A stretch of DNA of 64,000 bases from Moniliophthora roreri (GCA_001466705.2 LATX02000035.1:558001-622000); one strand, 5' to 3'. Counted from the stretch's first letter, positions 46,496 to 58,380 are shown. The notes: generated by a model from the letters alone, not told the origin. Numbers and translations are program-made.

Positions 46496-48166
46496 TTGAA
46501 CAAAGCACTGTCCAGTGCCTCTTGTGAGCCTTGAGAGCTCGGCCATGGCCGAATCATGCCACTCTCGCTCTCGTGCTCCTCAGTGGCTGGGATCCCAGAA
46601 AACCGAGAGCGCGTATTTGGGAAGGCACGTTCGGGTTTAGATATTGGCGGAAGGATGATGTCGCAGTCGAGACGGTTTCGAGCTTCAGGACAGATTTGAC
46701 TGTCTTGTCGTGCAGGAGAATGTCGGTACAGTGCTTTTAGTGCCCGGTGAAGAGACTGGAACGAATGTTAGTGGCACCCACCTGCCGGGAGAACGATAAA
46801 CTCACCGGATCAGTCACTGCTCCAATTGCGTATGCCAAAGGTCGTATCCTATAGGCAGTACGGCCTGAGGAGACTGCTATTCAGATGGTAGGGTTGACAC
46901 ATTTAGAGAAATCCCAACTCATTATGTACATCGCGTAAACCTGTAAGGTACCTCTTTAGGTTCCATCATCCATGTTGAGAAGGCGCGGCTTACCTTCGTG
47001 GACATATGTTTGTCGCAGAGGACGCTCATATAAATCGAGCCCACAGTAGCGACGCTCAACGTGACGAGCGATATGAGGGGATACATTCCAATGCGAAGGA
47101 CAATGTTCCTATATTGTGTCGGCCCCATTGGTCTTCGATATGTGGCCACAACAGAGGAAAAGGATTCATAGGAGGAAGGCGAAGTTCTTTCAGTACCATC
47201 AAAAACCTTGCAAAATCAGCACACGGAGAAAGTAAACAAACTAGCCAACACACCTTGAGCTTCACCATGTGCATGAGGATAGACAAAAAGGTGACCATTT
47301 CGCCAATAATTGTCATAATATTCCACAAGTGGCTCGTTGTTATCTATACACAAGATGGACTGACCCAGCATGATGTTAAATGATGAGGGGAACTTACTTG
47401 CCAGCGTAGCCTCCCTGATACGGTCCGATTCAGATTATTACATCGGCGGTGTGATATGCTATGATTGCTATTGTCACAGAAAGGTGACGGCAAGATGGGA
47501 TTGGACTCACCCATATTGCTTTGTGACAAACGCAGGAGTGGTAACTATTATCGCCAGTAGAATGCTGCCACCAACGTAATACTTCTCCATCTTCTGCCCC
47601 CGCACACCATGTACCATGACCAACCTATCAACTGTCATTGAAACTTGTCTTGCAGTAAAACTGATGACCCTCACATTAGATTTAATCCGATACAGAAGAA
47701 CAGGAAGGACGACATGAGTAGACTTAGCTGTCAAAACTTGTGAGTTTGCTAGATCAAGTGGAACGAGAACGAGTTTTGCAAACGTACATTTAACAACCAA
47801 AGCAGGATCCAACATAACGACTCCGATGGTATTTTGTCGACTACTCCCAGACCAATACAGTAGACCAGGCTGACCGAATGAATGAGTGTCACAATCCGCA
47901 AGCTTTGCTTTTGAACGCACTTTGCTAGTATAGCGTAAACCATGATACGAAAACTAACTCTGTCAAGTAATGGCCTGGAGATTGGGTGACAGGCTAATCC
48001 CGCAATCATCGTGAGGATCAAGAGAGATAGTCCACCACTAATAAGGATCAGAATGAAGGATATTTTCCTGCTATGCTGTTGAACACGGCGGACGGTTGAG
48101 AATTATGGGAACGTACTCGTGTAGCGCGTATTGAGCCTCACCACTATCCAGATCCGGGGGTAGCAT
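46496..48166 (-). CDS. Git3/Gpr1-like G-protein-coupled receptor
   Basis: Seven-TM receptor of the fungal glucose/nutrient-sensing type, assembled from many short exons. It begins MLPPDLDSGEAQYALHEKIS and enters TM1, FILILISGGLSLLILTMIAG. The next conserved block is SRPLLDRVSFRIMVYAILAK. Others are VYCIGLGVVDKIPSESLCW, LVMVHGVRGQKMEKYYVGGS with TM SILLAIIVTTPAFV, the long third-loop segment and RNIVLRIGMYPLISLVTL with TM SVATVGSIYMSV. The tail reads SSGRTAYRIRPLAYAIGAVT then DPSLHRALKALYRHSPARQD and ends ALDSALFKEI. The VRG-K-x-MEKYY and LRIGMYPL blocks recur in basidiomycete Git3-like proteins that signal through G-alpha and cAMP. Junctions at the 5' end (48109/48064 region) and the 3' end were checked by phase; some middle exons (47200-47500) were not fully resolved. 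Ligand unknown. Confidence 0.73.
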
Positions 48167-49954
48167 TTGGCCAAAGGAACTCCGAAAGAGCGCAGTACTG
48201 AAATGAAGGAGTTCACAGGGCTTTTATCAAGCTTTTATAATTGTCAATTCCTCGGTTTCGCCGGATAGAAGATTTTTCGACGCGGAAGACTAAACGTCGA
48301 TCCGCTTAGAATCCGTCGGTGGAGATGGATACTGAGCGGAATGGACAGTTATGAAAGCCGTGAAAACCAGCAGGCTTGTACTAACTGACGAGGGGTAGCC
48401 AGTCTTACCTTGTCAACTGCCCCATTGAAGCATCGGAGCGGCTCGACCACTCGACTTGGGCTTTTCTAGTATTACTTGTCTAGTACCGCACAGACATAGT
48501 TGCAGAGATTTGAAATTCGGATCTGAGTCTGCGAAGCGGCTGGGCGGTCAACCGGTCACCCTCGGAAGGCGTGGCGTGTGAAACGGGACTAGTCTTTTCT
48601 CTGCTACCTCCTGCTCGACGACAGCGCTGTCCTCAACGTCAATCAACATCCACGTCACAATCCAATGCCTTGTCAACATCTTCGACTTCTTCACGTCCAC
48701 GACCTCGGCCAATCCCAATACCACCTTAGCACATCCATAGCATCCAGAATCACAGCAGGGCTCAATTAACTCATTTTCTGCGACACCGTGTTAGACTCGA
48801 GCAGTATTCGATCATATAGCTAGCCCTCTGGTCGCGTAACCATCTCCATCCTATACCCCTCATGACGGCCGACATGACTCTAATGGAAACCCGCTCTAGA
48901 GTCCACTATTATCACAGTTGCATGGCGCCGCCTCAATTCTCCTACTAATCAGTTATCGACACGAAACTAGACATTTTCTATTCTACATGCGCACATTCTA
49001 ATACATCAATGTTATGATATAAACCCATATCTTTGGCATCGTATGAGGGAGAAGTCCCGAAAGTCAGCCTTGACTACAAGCACACCGCCGAATTTCGAAA
49101 GCTGAATTTTGACAAGTCCCGTTTCACATGCCTTCCCGATATCCAGTTCAAATACAATTCTCAGAAGCAGTTTTCGCGAAGAAGGGCTCCAAGGGAATCT
49201 CGCTATCGTGATACCCGAGAGACGCTCGGAGCTCTTTTTGCGAGTTTTGGACTCTACGAATTGTTTTCGATCGGTGGATGGAGAGGTTCAAACGCCCGTT
49301 TCTCTCAATCTCTGCACGTAATGACCCTCTTTTCAAAATGACCTTCTTTTCGAAAGAGCCCTATCTTACCGGTCTGTACGGTGACTTGCCCCTACCTCAT
49401 ATCCTTTACACCACGCCTTGTACCTCCGCTAGGAGGGGCGAGAGTCACCGTACGGACTGGCTTGCGGGTCTGGCACAGACAATGCGCGGCGGCGCAGAAG
49501 AACGTAAAGAGCAGTCGTTAGTATGGTTCATCTGATGCCGCCTCTGAATTCATGAAGGATGATCGAAGATATCTATTAGCCAGAGGTATCGTACTGGGGT
49601 GCAGCATCGATAGATGGATGAACGGACATAAATGAATACCAATGGCCACCGGGTGTCCCTGGGGATAAAGTGGTTATATGAATGCGGAGATACCGGGAAA
49701 GCGGGTACACAGCCGGAAGGTTTTACTCAAGCAACGCTTGAACAGAGTCGGTTCAAGCCCTGCGTCACCCAGTTCACACAAGGCTCAAAAAAATAGAATC
49801 TCCAATTCCGCACATCACAAACCCGATCAGTAAATCATCAGCGTGGTGAAAGAGAACATTGACGACAAAAGTATCCACCAGTTAGAATTTCGCGGAAAGG
49901 TATGCATAATTTACAGAATAACCATAGAGCCAAATTTTCACTTATAATAGGCAT

Positions 49955-50170
49955 TTAGGTCAAAACACCTCCGCTACCACGACCACGACCAGCACCTGCA
50001 GCCTCACGTTCGGCGTTCTTCCTCTTCCCCTTTTCTGTAGCAATCAAACGGCCTGGGAACCCTGCCCTGTCATCATTCTGTAACTGGGTGAGTTCGAAGC
50101 AGGCCCATTTAGCAACCGGACTCACGACTTCTATGGCACCGTCGACAGCTTCTTGCACACCTGCATCCAC
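49955..50170 (-). CDS. Possible last exon of an unrecognised small gene
   Basis: 71-codon frame opening MDAGVQEAVDGAIEVVSPV and ending in a basic Gly/Arg tail (EREAAGAGRGRGSGGVLT). The tail looks like an RNA-binding RGG-type end. An upstream exon may lie near 50236-50300, but no join is convincing. Could be spurious. Confidence 0.25.
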   Translation of the reverse strand: MDAGVQEAVDGAIEVVSPVAKWACFELTQLQNDDRAGFPGRLIATEKGKRKNAEREAAGAGRGRGSGGVLT

Positions 50171-50495
50171 CGTCGGGTACTACATATCATGAACTGTCAC
50201 TGTTGAACACTTCGCGCTCCCTTCCTGTGGGTGCTCATGCTCACCAACCCAATGTTCCAAGCGGTTTACGGAACTCCGGCTGACTTGCCCTGTAATTTGT
50301 TTTATCACTGGATGAGTTTTTGAAGCACGGTCTGAAGTTTTTCGATCATTCCGGGCAATTACCAACTGTTTTCATACAAGGGCTGCTTTCCAGATCTTAG
50401 GTCGGGTATCAATTGGCTTTTGAGACAAGGCGTCTATTAACGTCTGGCCGTGTAATTTCTCTTTTCCGGCCATACCACTCACTTAAAGCTCAGTT

Positions 50496-50867
50496 TTGAC
50501 CTTTTACGCGAAGACTGGAGGCAAGAATGGAAAGGATGAAGCAGTTCTCGAGACCAAATCCAACATATCCGCCTTCTCCTATATTGCACTTCAACTTTAC
50601 GAATACTCAGGTCATGCCGGGGTATTTACTGCAATACCTGAAGCTACATCCATCCTCCAGACCGTTAGCTATGCTCTCCTGCCACCCATTCACATCTTAG
50701 CGGTCGTAAACCAGCCGAGGGACAATGATGGTCAGGTGCCGTCTGCCATGCTCACTCCAGCGGACTTTGCACTCTACAACGACATATGCATGCAGGGCTC
50801 AAGCGACAACAAGATATTCGCCGCTGTCGACTCATCCAAGTCAAGGAAAAAGAAGAAATCGGGATGA
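50496..50867 (+). pseudogene. Coding-like fragment with Lys-rich end, no start codon
   Basis: A 124-codon open frame with no ATG near its beginning, containing YIALQLYEYSGHAGVF, TSILQTVSYALLPPIHILA and a terminal SSKSRKKKKSG. Length and composition look coding, but I recognise no family and no upstream exon. Probably a remnant or the 3' exon of an unresolved gene. Confidence 0.22.
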
Positions 50868-51011
50868 GGGCCCCTTCGCTACGGGTGATCATAGGTGGAA
50901 ACTTCGGTACATTTCTGTGTATACATCGATAATTTCGTTTTCTACAAAGGTTCTAGGCGCTGTCTGCGTCCGCAAAACCCGAAAATATGACCATATGAAC
51001 CTTGATACATT

Positions 51012-51150
51012 GTCCGGACAAAATTGAAAATTTTGGGCGAGACCTGGGTCCAAATTCGAACATTTTGGACCGTCTTTTCGGGTGTTCGTCCGGACAAAAA
51101 CGTCAAAATTTTCGAACTTTTGGGATCAAGGTCACCCCCCGATATTCCGG
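51012..51150. repeat. Two diverged direct copies of a GTCCGGACAAAA element with internal hairpin
   Basis: GTCCGGACAAAA occurs at 51012-51023 and again at 51088-51099. Each copy is followed by a GAAAATTTT/CAAAATTTT stretch and a GGTC block. Between them GGTCCAAA and TTTGGACC form an inverted pair (about 51047-51070). It may be a remnant of a small non-autonomous element. Confidence 0.5.
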
Positions 51151-52339
51151 GGTCCTGTACTTACTGGCCAGAACAGAGATCTGAGGTCGATACGCCGATC
51201 AAGTAGCTAGGCTTAGTGCTCGTGTGAGCTGCTGGATATTTTGAATCATTATAGTTAGCTTTGGGTACTGAACTTCGACACGATTTCACAACGACTCAGA
51301 GCTCGAACCTCCCAACTGTGCCAACATGGCATGCAAGATATGCAATCATGCTTACTACCCACCCATACATGGAAGGAGTCGAAGGAGTTATTGAAGATAG
51401 TCCTGTCTCCATATTGGTCTCAGACTGGCTTGCCGAAATCCTACGCTTTGCGTCCGACTGATTTTCACGAAGCTACCAGGACACCAGCCAGGCTATGTGG
51501 AGGATTTACTGGCATAGTACAGGCATGAAACAATCATAGTTCATCTCTAGTTTGTCCAACGGTGCCAATCTTTTGCATGATGAACGCAGCTTTGAAAGTC
51601 GGTAGTAAGTGGGGAACGGTTTCTCCATAAACATGATCGTCTTGCATACATGTAGATATGTCCGTGACAACTTCGGATGAAAGTGTAGGTCTTCCTGACG
51701 TTTCTACAACGAATTCGATTGGTGTTCTGTCCTGGAGCAGGTTCGAACTTTAACGAGAGAATATTGAAGACACGTCGCTGATGAGGCCTGGTTTGTCGTC
51801 GAGGAGATAACGGCAGTGTTGCGACGAAAAGGTTTTGCAGTTACGCATAGTCCCACATATGAGCAATGAGAATCGTGCATAACCCAACTGAGTCAGAATA
51901 ACGATGAGTACAGAAGCTGAATCACGTTGACGTGGCGGATGACTTGCTGGGATTGGGTGCTTCAAGTTATTGGTCGTCCGTTGTAGCTATGATTCGGAGT
52001 TTCCCAGAGTAGAGATCCGCTGTAAGAGAGTGGCACCTTATGAAGAAGATACGAAGCTTAAGGAATACGAAGGGCTGCAGTCCTCGGAGAACTCCGGGTT
52101 GGAGTCACGCTCGTAACGCTACCTCATACCATATGTCAACATTTCAGCATATCCACAAGTTTTTGCGACTCTCGGACTTGTCTGACAACCTTTGCTACGT
52201 CGTCGACAATCCTCCTGTCACCGCATATTGAGGTCAATTCTCTGTCGGGCTGCATCCTTGCTCTATTTCAGGTCCAAGTTCGTGGTCTGCTTCCCTGTGA
52301 CTTTAGAGTTGAAAATTGACAGGCCATGGCTACCCAGGA

Positions 52340-53317
52340 ATGTTTGGACAGACTATTCGACGTTTTTATCGCACGAAAGCAGGCAGCTCAATTCCCAAAG
52401 GAGCCCAGGTTGCACGAACGCAGTCTACTCCACTTGCTGTTCGTGAGAGAAGAGAACGGAAGCTAGGAAAGCTCGAGCCAGGAGAAACGGATGCTACCTA
52501 TGGCGGATTGACACCCACCGAATTGGCGCGATACCGTCGCTTTCAGGCCCTAGGGACTCTCCCAAATGTTGATGGGAAACCCATAACGGAGACGCAATTC
52601 CTACAACGACTCGTTGCCAGGCGTTCCCGTATACGCGGTACAAAGGTCGTGAAGAGGGAGAATGGGGAGGAGCAGCTCGAGGTTGTCGGTCAACCAGTAT
52701 ATCTTCCCAACATCGTCTTTCGCCTCGTGCGGAATTTCACGCCTGAAGGCCAAGATTATAATCCATATGAAGCCACATTCCGAGTCCCGCTATCCATCAC
52801 CAAAAACGATATTCGCTCGTACCTACTTGCTGTCTATGGTGTCCAGACAACCTATGTTCGCACGGATATCTATTATCCCAAACACCTACACCCTCTCCAA
52901 CTCAAGACGCAGAAAAAACGCTCTGCGTACAAGCGAGCGGTCGTGGGCTTAGTAGATCCCTTCTATTACCCGCATCGTTTGGAGGATATGCCGCTGGAGG
53001 AGAGAGAGGAGAGAGAAAATTTCATCGAACAACAGTTCAGAGTCGCAGAGTCCGAGACACAAAAGGACAGGGCGTTAGTTCACCAAAATCGCCGTGATGA
53101 GGGCCTCGAGGTCATGGACCCCAATGGCAAGATGCTCAAGGCGAGGCGCTGGAAGATTCTACAGGCAGTTATGCAGAGGAGACGCGTGAAGCAGGATTTG
53201 ATTATAGACCAAGTTCAGGAGTGGCAGCAGAAGCGGGAGAAGGGCGAAGAGATACGTCTTATTGCACAGAAAACTACTCCAGCGGAAGCTGTAACTAATA
53301 CTTCTACCACCGCTTAG
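52340..53317 (+). CDS. MRP20: Mitochondrial large-subunit ribosomal protein uL23m
   Basis: Intronless gene for a 325-residue component of the mitoribosomal large subunit near the exit tunnel. The start MFGQTIRRFYRTKAG is a typical basic presequence without acidic residues. The frame extends upstream but without ATG, so 52340 is chosen. The conserved core is VYLPNIVFRLVRNFTPEG, then QDYNPYEATFRVPLSITKND, IRSYLLAVYGVQTTYVRTDI and KKRSAYKRAVVGLVDPFYYP. This matches fungal uL23m, which is far longer than bacterial L23 (about 100 residues) because of extensions at both ends. The C-terminal third is charged and helical (EEREERENFIEQQFRVAES, RRWKILQAVMQRRRVKQD). The GH16 gene starts 132 bp downstream on the same strand; no functional link is implied. 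Confidence 0.92.
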   Translation: MFGQTIRRFYRTKAGSSIPKGAQVARTQSTPLAVRERRERKLGKLEPGETDATYGGLTPTELARYRRFQALGTLPNVDGKPITETQFLQRLVARRSRIRGTKVVKRENGEEQLEVVGQPVYLPNIVFRLVRNFTPEGQDYNPYEATFRVPLSITKNDIRSYLLAVYGVQTTYVRTDIYYPKHLHPLQLKTQKKRSAYKRAVVGLVDPFYYPHRLEDMPLEEREERENFIEQQFRVAESETQKDRALVHQNRRDEGLEVMDPNGKMLKARRWKILQAVMQRRRVKQDLIIDQVQEWQQKREKGEEIRLIAQKTTPAEAVTNTSTTA

Positions 53318-53448
53318 TAGCGCTCTAATCTCATTCACGATTTTTGTGCCTTTTTCGAAATGCAAGACTGTCGATGCTACCACGTGGCTGAACAGTTCCT
53401 CGTCGCGGTCCGTGATTTGAACTCCCCTTCCCCCACAATCAACTCGCC

Positions 53449-54513
53449 ATGCTTAGATTTCTATTATTTCTCGCCCTTTGTACATTCTCAGCACTCGCTT
53501 ACCCAACTAACGGACGTCGCGCAGATTCTCATTGTCAGCCCTCCCGCATCACCTTCGACACGTCTTCAACGGTATCCCACATCGAAGACCCAGACCCATT
53601 CTCCTCGCCTTTCGTGTGTTTAGGCTCTCCAGAGAGTTGCAAAATATCCGAGGCCGGCTTAGAACTCCATTTACTGCCTCCAGCTGGGCCAGTTACTCGA
53701 CAAGGAAACGTAAATAATGTCGTCAGCGAGGGTGCGACAGTCAATTCGACTTTTGTCCTCAGGTAAGTATCACCATTCTCCTATGAAATGGATGGAAATC
53801 TTGAGCTCAACCACACAGATATGGAAAAGTAACCTTCGAGATTCAGACCGCCACCGAACCTGGATCCGTGACAGCAATGATTTTGGTTGATGCTATGAGT
53901 GCGTAATGCTCATGTCTACCCGCCTTACCCGTTCTGACACGACTATGTGTAGATTCAGGAGACCAGGTTCAAGGCGATGAAATTGACCTGGAGTTCCTCT
54001 GTGAGTTCTTTTCACTCGTACTTGTTCCAATCGACTCAAATTAAGCAAACTATGCTGCAGCATCTCACCTAACGACATGGCAAACCAACATGTTTTCACC
54101 AAAACCCGAAGACAGTTCTCCTCATTATGGCATGTTCAACGGGAAACATCACCTTCCGAAAGGTTCAAGTACAGCCGAAGTTCATTCATATTCTATTGCG
54201 CGAGATGAAGATAAGATTGTTTGGAGCATCGACGGCATTAATGTGAGGACGTTACGGAGAGGTTAGTCGTCCTTTTTCAACATTTTTCAACGTCCCCTGA
54301 TCGATAGCTGAGTTCTTTGTCTTTTTTGTAGAGGATTGCTATGTCAACGGTGTAGAGCTCTGGCCTAATCATGACCTCCGACTATCGATGGGTCTGTGGG
54401 ATGCTAGTAACCCAGTGGGGACGTCGAACTGGGCCGGTGGACCTATTAGATGGGAGGAAGCGAAAGGTCCGATTGCGGCTGTTGTGAAGAGTGTCGCTGT
54501 GGAATGTTGGTAA
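53449..54513 (+). CDS. GH16 family cell-wall glycosidase/transglycosylase, Crh-like
   Basis: Secreted enzyme acting on beta-glucan, or cross-linking chitin to glucan in Crh relatives. 274 residues from exons 53449-53762, 53819-53898, 53953-54000, 54061-54261 and 54332-54513. A signal peptide (MLRFLLFLALCTFSALAYPT) is followed by the GH16 beta-jelly-roll. The catalytic motif is GDEIDLEFL, with nucleophile Glu, Asp and acid/base Glu spaced as E-x-D-x-E. Supporting strands are YGKVTFEIQTATEPGSVTAM, HSYSIARDEDKIVWSIDGI and LSMGLWDASNPVGTSNWAGG. It ends in SVAVECW. There is no carbohydrate-binding module and no GPI signal at the C-terminus, so it is probably soluble in the wall or medium. Whether it hydrolyses or transfers glycan cannot be read from the sequence. 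Confidence 0.9.
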
Positions 54514-55134
54514 TATTGATTCGTTGGATGGGTGGATACGAAACTTCTTGTATTCGGCTTTATATGGGACATTGGTTTCGATTTGTAATTGCTATTCTGT
54601 AACACTACAAAGTGAATTTGCACATACTACTGATGCGTTTCAATCAATTCGAACGAGGCATGGGTAGCCTGTGACCGAGACCGGAAATTCGAACGGATGT
54701 ATCAGCAGGCCGCTCTACCATCGTCCTATAGTATGCTGCGGTCACACAAGGTCACACACCGGGGCAATTTCGAATGGACCTGTGACCCTGTGGCCATTCG
54801 AAAATCCTCGAACGAAAACGGGCTTGTGACCTGTGTCGAATTGATTGATACGAACAGTTTGGTCCTCGAGAAACGCTTCCGACCAAAGGTCAATATATTT
54901 GGCCTTAATATTAGAGATACATCGACGTATAGGTAACGCTGCCAAAGGTATGTTGTGATACAGGTCATGTAAGCAAGAGAGGGTTGGCCGTCAGCACGGA
55001 ATACAAGCACAGAAAACAGATATCGACAAACTGCATGAGTTCCAGGTCAAATACGAAAACGAAGCAGCAAGGTGAAAACATGTTGAGAGTGAAGAAAGGT
55101 ATTGGATTCTAAGCAATGTCCATGGTCACCGTAT
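54514..55134. other. Convergent intergenic region with inverted repeats
   Basis: About 620 bp between the 3' ends of the GH16 gene (+) and the BTB gene (-). It contains the repeat cluster at 54740-54840 listed separately and two short ORFs without recognisable content. Confidence 0.5.
54740..54840. repeat. GGTCACA direct repeats and a perfect 10-bp inverted repeat
   Basis: GGTCACACA is repeated at 54740-54748 and 54750-54758, and its complement TGTGACC recurs at about 54781 and 54826. TTTCGAATGG (54768-54777) pairs perfectly with CCATTCGAAA (54794-54803) across 16 nt. The cluster can fold into a hairpin; it may be a transcription end signal or a small element remnant. Confidence 0.6.
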
Positions 55135-56595
55135 TCAAATGTCAGCGGGTGGTGGCGAAGTCGTTTCTCCGTTGCCTCCACTAGGCTCTCCTCTTCCCCC
55201 GAGTCTGAACCACACCGGGATCATCTTCCAGATTCTTTCTCGTTCTCTTGCTGCCCATAATTCGAGGCTCCGAGCACATGCCTTGCACTCGGATAGATCA
55301 CTTTTCAGCTGTCCGAGTTCTTCGGCTACATAGAGTGGATCATAACACCCCCTGGAACGATCAAAAATGTAATGCTGCGTGGCAAGGTCAACAAGTTCAT
55401 TGAAGTCCTTGCGGCATTCTGCTACTGAGGTGCACACTGCGGAAGAAGAACGCCGGTGATTGAAACTGATGGGTGGGGCGGAAAAGTATGCATACGGGAC
55501 ATGAGGTTGGAACGCAAGTGGGTGTGCGAGAGCAAATGCAGATTGGAGTGGAGGGCTGTTGCGTGATGGTGCGTGTCCTATTGCCTGGATGAGTGTCGTT
55601 ACCGCATGTTGGGAAGATTCTTTTCCCAAACAAAGGCGTCTAGTGTCTGACGGAGTGAGATAGGCTGATTCTCGAATGATACGTGACGGGGAAGCGGGTG
55701 TAGAAGGTGGTCCGATATAGAATAGTTCGTCTTCGGTCGGTTCAAAGATCTGACTGCAGGAATATCGAGAGAGGTCGTAAAAGGCAGCTGGGAGAAGCGA
55801 CGGTGCATCCACTTGTCGCACCAAGTTAATAACAGCCTTTTGTGATAGATTTAGTGGGTACAGCAAATAACACGGATGATCAACTCACGATGGGTGATGG
55901 ATAGAGACGCCCGCACCTAGACTCATTTTCCATCTCAAATGCGTGTGCAACCTCTTCTCTAGCATCCCAGCCCTTCAAGGTCGAAGGCCATGCTATGCTC
56001 AAATGAGCAATAGCCTTTTCCCGAAGCGAATCTATGAGATATTTGGTGGCGAGGCGGAGAATACCAGACACTATTCTGAAATCATCATGGTCGTTATTGC
56101 CGAAATTCCTGGAAAGCATACGCATGTTAGAACACGAAGAATGACCGAATGGCTGTGAATCGCGTACGGGCCATCGTAAAGAGCTGTAAACAAGTTGCCG
56201 ACATCTTCGGCTGCGTCGTGCAGGATGATGACTGGACAATTCGTGAAAACAGGCGTTCCATCTTCTGCAACGATAGAAGATGTGGCAACCGGGTCGGCGA
56301 AGGAGCCTATTGAGAACATGTCCCGAAAGCAGAGGGAATGGCGTGAAAGCTGAGACATGTGGACGCGAAAAAGAGTGTTCTCTGCACGACAGACTATGCT
56401 CCCATCGTCGAACCAAAGATCGGAATGTCGTTGAAGCTGCACCCCGGATTCCACATCGAAAAGAGTAGGTCGACTGTGTTGATGACTATGCATTGATGAG
56501 GACGAATGAAGGAGTGAAGATCGTTTCGAGGAGATCGGAGACGACGAGCTAACTGCAGAATGAGAAATGGTCAAAGATCGAATTTGACCCGGCAT
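55135..56595 (-). CDS. BTB/POZ-domain protein, basidiomycete type
   Basis: Predicted 449-residue protein from exons 56595-56168, 56108-55889 and 55836-55135. After a Ser-rich N-terminus (about 45 residues) comes a BTB fold: QRHSDLWFDDGSIVCRAENT, LFRVHMSQLSRHSLCFRDMF, PVIILHDAAEDVGNLFTALY, then FRIVSGILRLATKYLIDSLR and EKAIAHLSIAWPSTLKGWDA. The C-terminal half is helical (AVINLVRQVDAPSLLPAAFY, RKDFNELVDLATQHYIFDRS, RERERIWKMIPVWFRLGG). This layout is a large, expanded mushroom family whose members may be Cullin-3 adaptors or transcription cofactors; the role here is unknown. No zinc-finger or kelch partner domain is present. Confidence 0.85.
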
Positions 56596-56769
56596 TGAAT
56601 CCGAGGCACAGAACTGTGCGCCTATGATGGGTCCTGTTGTTCACCTCAGGCAAGCTCGGCAGTTTCCGGTTCTTTGATTCGCTCTGCTTGTTTCCACGTC
56701 TGTAACAGATAGTCAGCTTGTCATGATGGACGACTTGGCACCCACTACACTGCTTCCTTTACTACAACA

Positions 56770-58380
56770 TGCCTGCAATCCCGGAGATGCAGGATCTTTG
56801 GCAAGTAGCCCAGTGGTCCGAAAAACGCCGAGATCTTCATCAGGCCCACTAGGCCCAGTTCTTCAGCCATCCTTCTCGTGCCATCATCCCAGAATACCTC
56901 AGAACTCTACGTGACGTGATCCTTTGGTTCCAAGGACAATCGCAATACAAAGGATGTCCTTGAATGTGTGCAAAGAGTTTATCGAGGTTGAAGATTGTAT
57001 CAGCTTGGATCAAGTTCATCAAACCGCACATTCATTTTGATAGGGATACCGAGCCTTAGTGAGTCATATTCATCGCCCTCGAATGGCCTACTATAACCGC
57101 GAACTCGTTAGGAAAAACCTTTCAATCGCTCTACTTTATCCTAGTGGAGCGCCTACTATTCAGCCTCCTCACGCTCTTCCAATGTCAACCTGACTGTGTC
57201 TACTTTTGGCGCAACGACGGCGTATTCAAAATACTCCCCGGCCAGCTCAATCCTAACCGTCGTACCAAGGAGATTTGGTGCCTACTCGATTCGAACGAAG
57301 AGGTTGAAACAGTTCGAGCAATCAGAGGATCTGGAGTCCATTGTCCGCCACCGCCACCTCTCCACAGAGCGGTCGCCTCGGGTGGGTCGTGAGAGAAAAT
57401 GTTCTGCGTTATATCTGAATCATGAAACCGAACTCTCTCCAAGAACTATCTTTAATGTGGGTTTCATACCCTTACTTTTCTTGTTGTGGTCTAACCTCTC
57501 ATTTGAGGGAAGAGTTACCGGCCCTATCTAAGCACGCTCTCACATTGAGATATCAACGAGGTTTATGATCTCTACAGTGCTTCCGCACGTGGCATCTTCA
57601 CATACACTGCTCGTCCGGATGACTACAAAGAGATTCTGTTGGCAAAACTCCGCAGTTTAAAATTGCGAGACCTTGCGTGGTTGATCGAACATATTAGGGA
57701 GTTCTATGGGATGGTGAATAAGTCAAGCAAAACAAAGGCAGAGGCATCACATTGGATGTTCGTGTCAACATCTACGCGGTCGATATGCCGGAGAAGTGTT
57801 GGAGCCATTCCGGTTTGACGCTCGGATACGTGAACCCTTCTTGCAGACGGGCTTCGTCGAAGCCTAGTGAGAGGCGGGCAATGTCAGGGAAGAGAGGTGT
57901 ATTTGACATCTCAAGGAACAGTTATTCAACTCACATTGCTGCTCCATGTCTACCTCACCCGAGCCTAGCTCGGAACAAAACCCACCGTCCAAATCGAAGA
58001 GTAAACCCAAGTGACTTTGTGTTGGTGCCGTCGCTTCCTGCATTGCGGCTTTCAAGGTAGATTGCCTCAAATACAATGGACTCAAGGAACCACTATCAAA
58101 TCCCGATGCTACCAACCGATATCCCCCAGCCATTCAATGTACGATGCACTCGCAGAGAAGACCATGGTTCCCATTCAGTCTACAGTGTACGATCTCGGGA
58201 ATGCACATCGCCAAAGAACAGGCGATCCTTTCACTGAATGAGGCATGGGGTGACTACGACGTTCACTATATCATAATCACCAACAATGAGGCCAAGGTAG
58301 CAAAGGTACCATTCCCAATTGAATGCGATCCTTCTGTCAAGTCAGAGGCTCATGCATGAGAACAGAAATCTGTTATGTCA
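56770..58380 (+). pseudogene. Decayed or unresolved gene of unknown family
   Basis: A series of coding-like segments on the + strand broken by stops and frame changes. The first opens MPAIPEMQDLWQVAQWSEKR (56770), meets an in-frame TAG, then continues in the same frame with IIPEYLRTLRDVILWFQGQS. Later segments are LFQCQPDCVYFWRNDGVFKI (about 57180), YSASARGIFTYTARPDDYKE with LAKLRSLKLRDLAWLIEHIR (57565-57700), REPFLQTGFVEA (about 57830) and AKEQAILSLNEAWGDYDVHY (about 58205). I recognise no family. Some breaks could be introns, but the TAG at about 56850 has no obvious intron around it. It could be a pseudogene or a multi-exon gene I failed to splice. Confidence 0.38.

Larger units (their letters stand above)
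48167..52339. other. 4.2-kb gene-poor region
   Basis: No complete gene recognised. It contains an unassigned ORF at 49033-49341, two possible coding fragments (49955-50170 - and 50496-50867 +, listed separately) and a repeated GTCCGGAC-containing element at 51012-51150. The first few hundred bases should hold the receptor promoter and the last few hundred the uL23m promoter. Confidence 0.5.
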
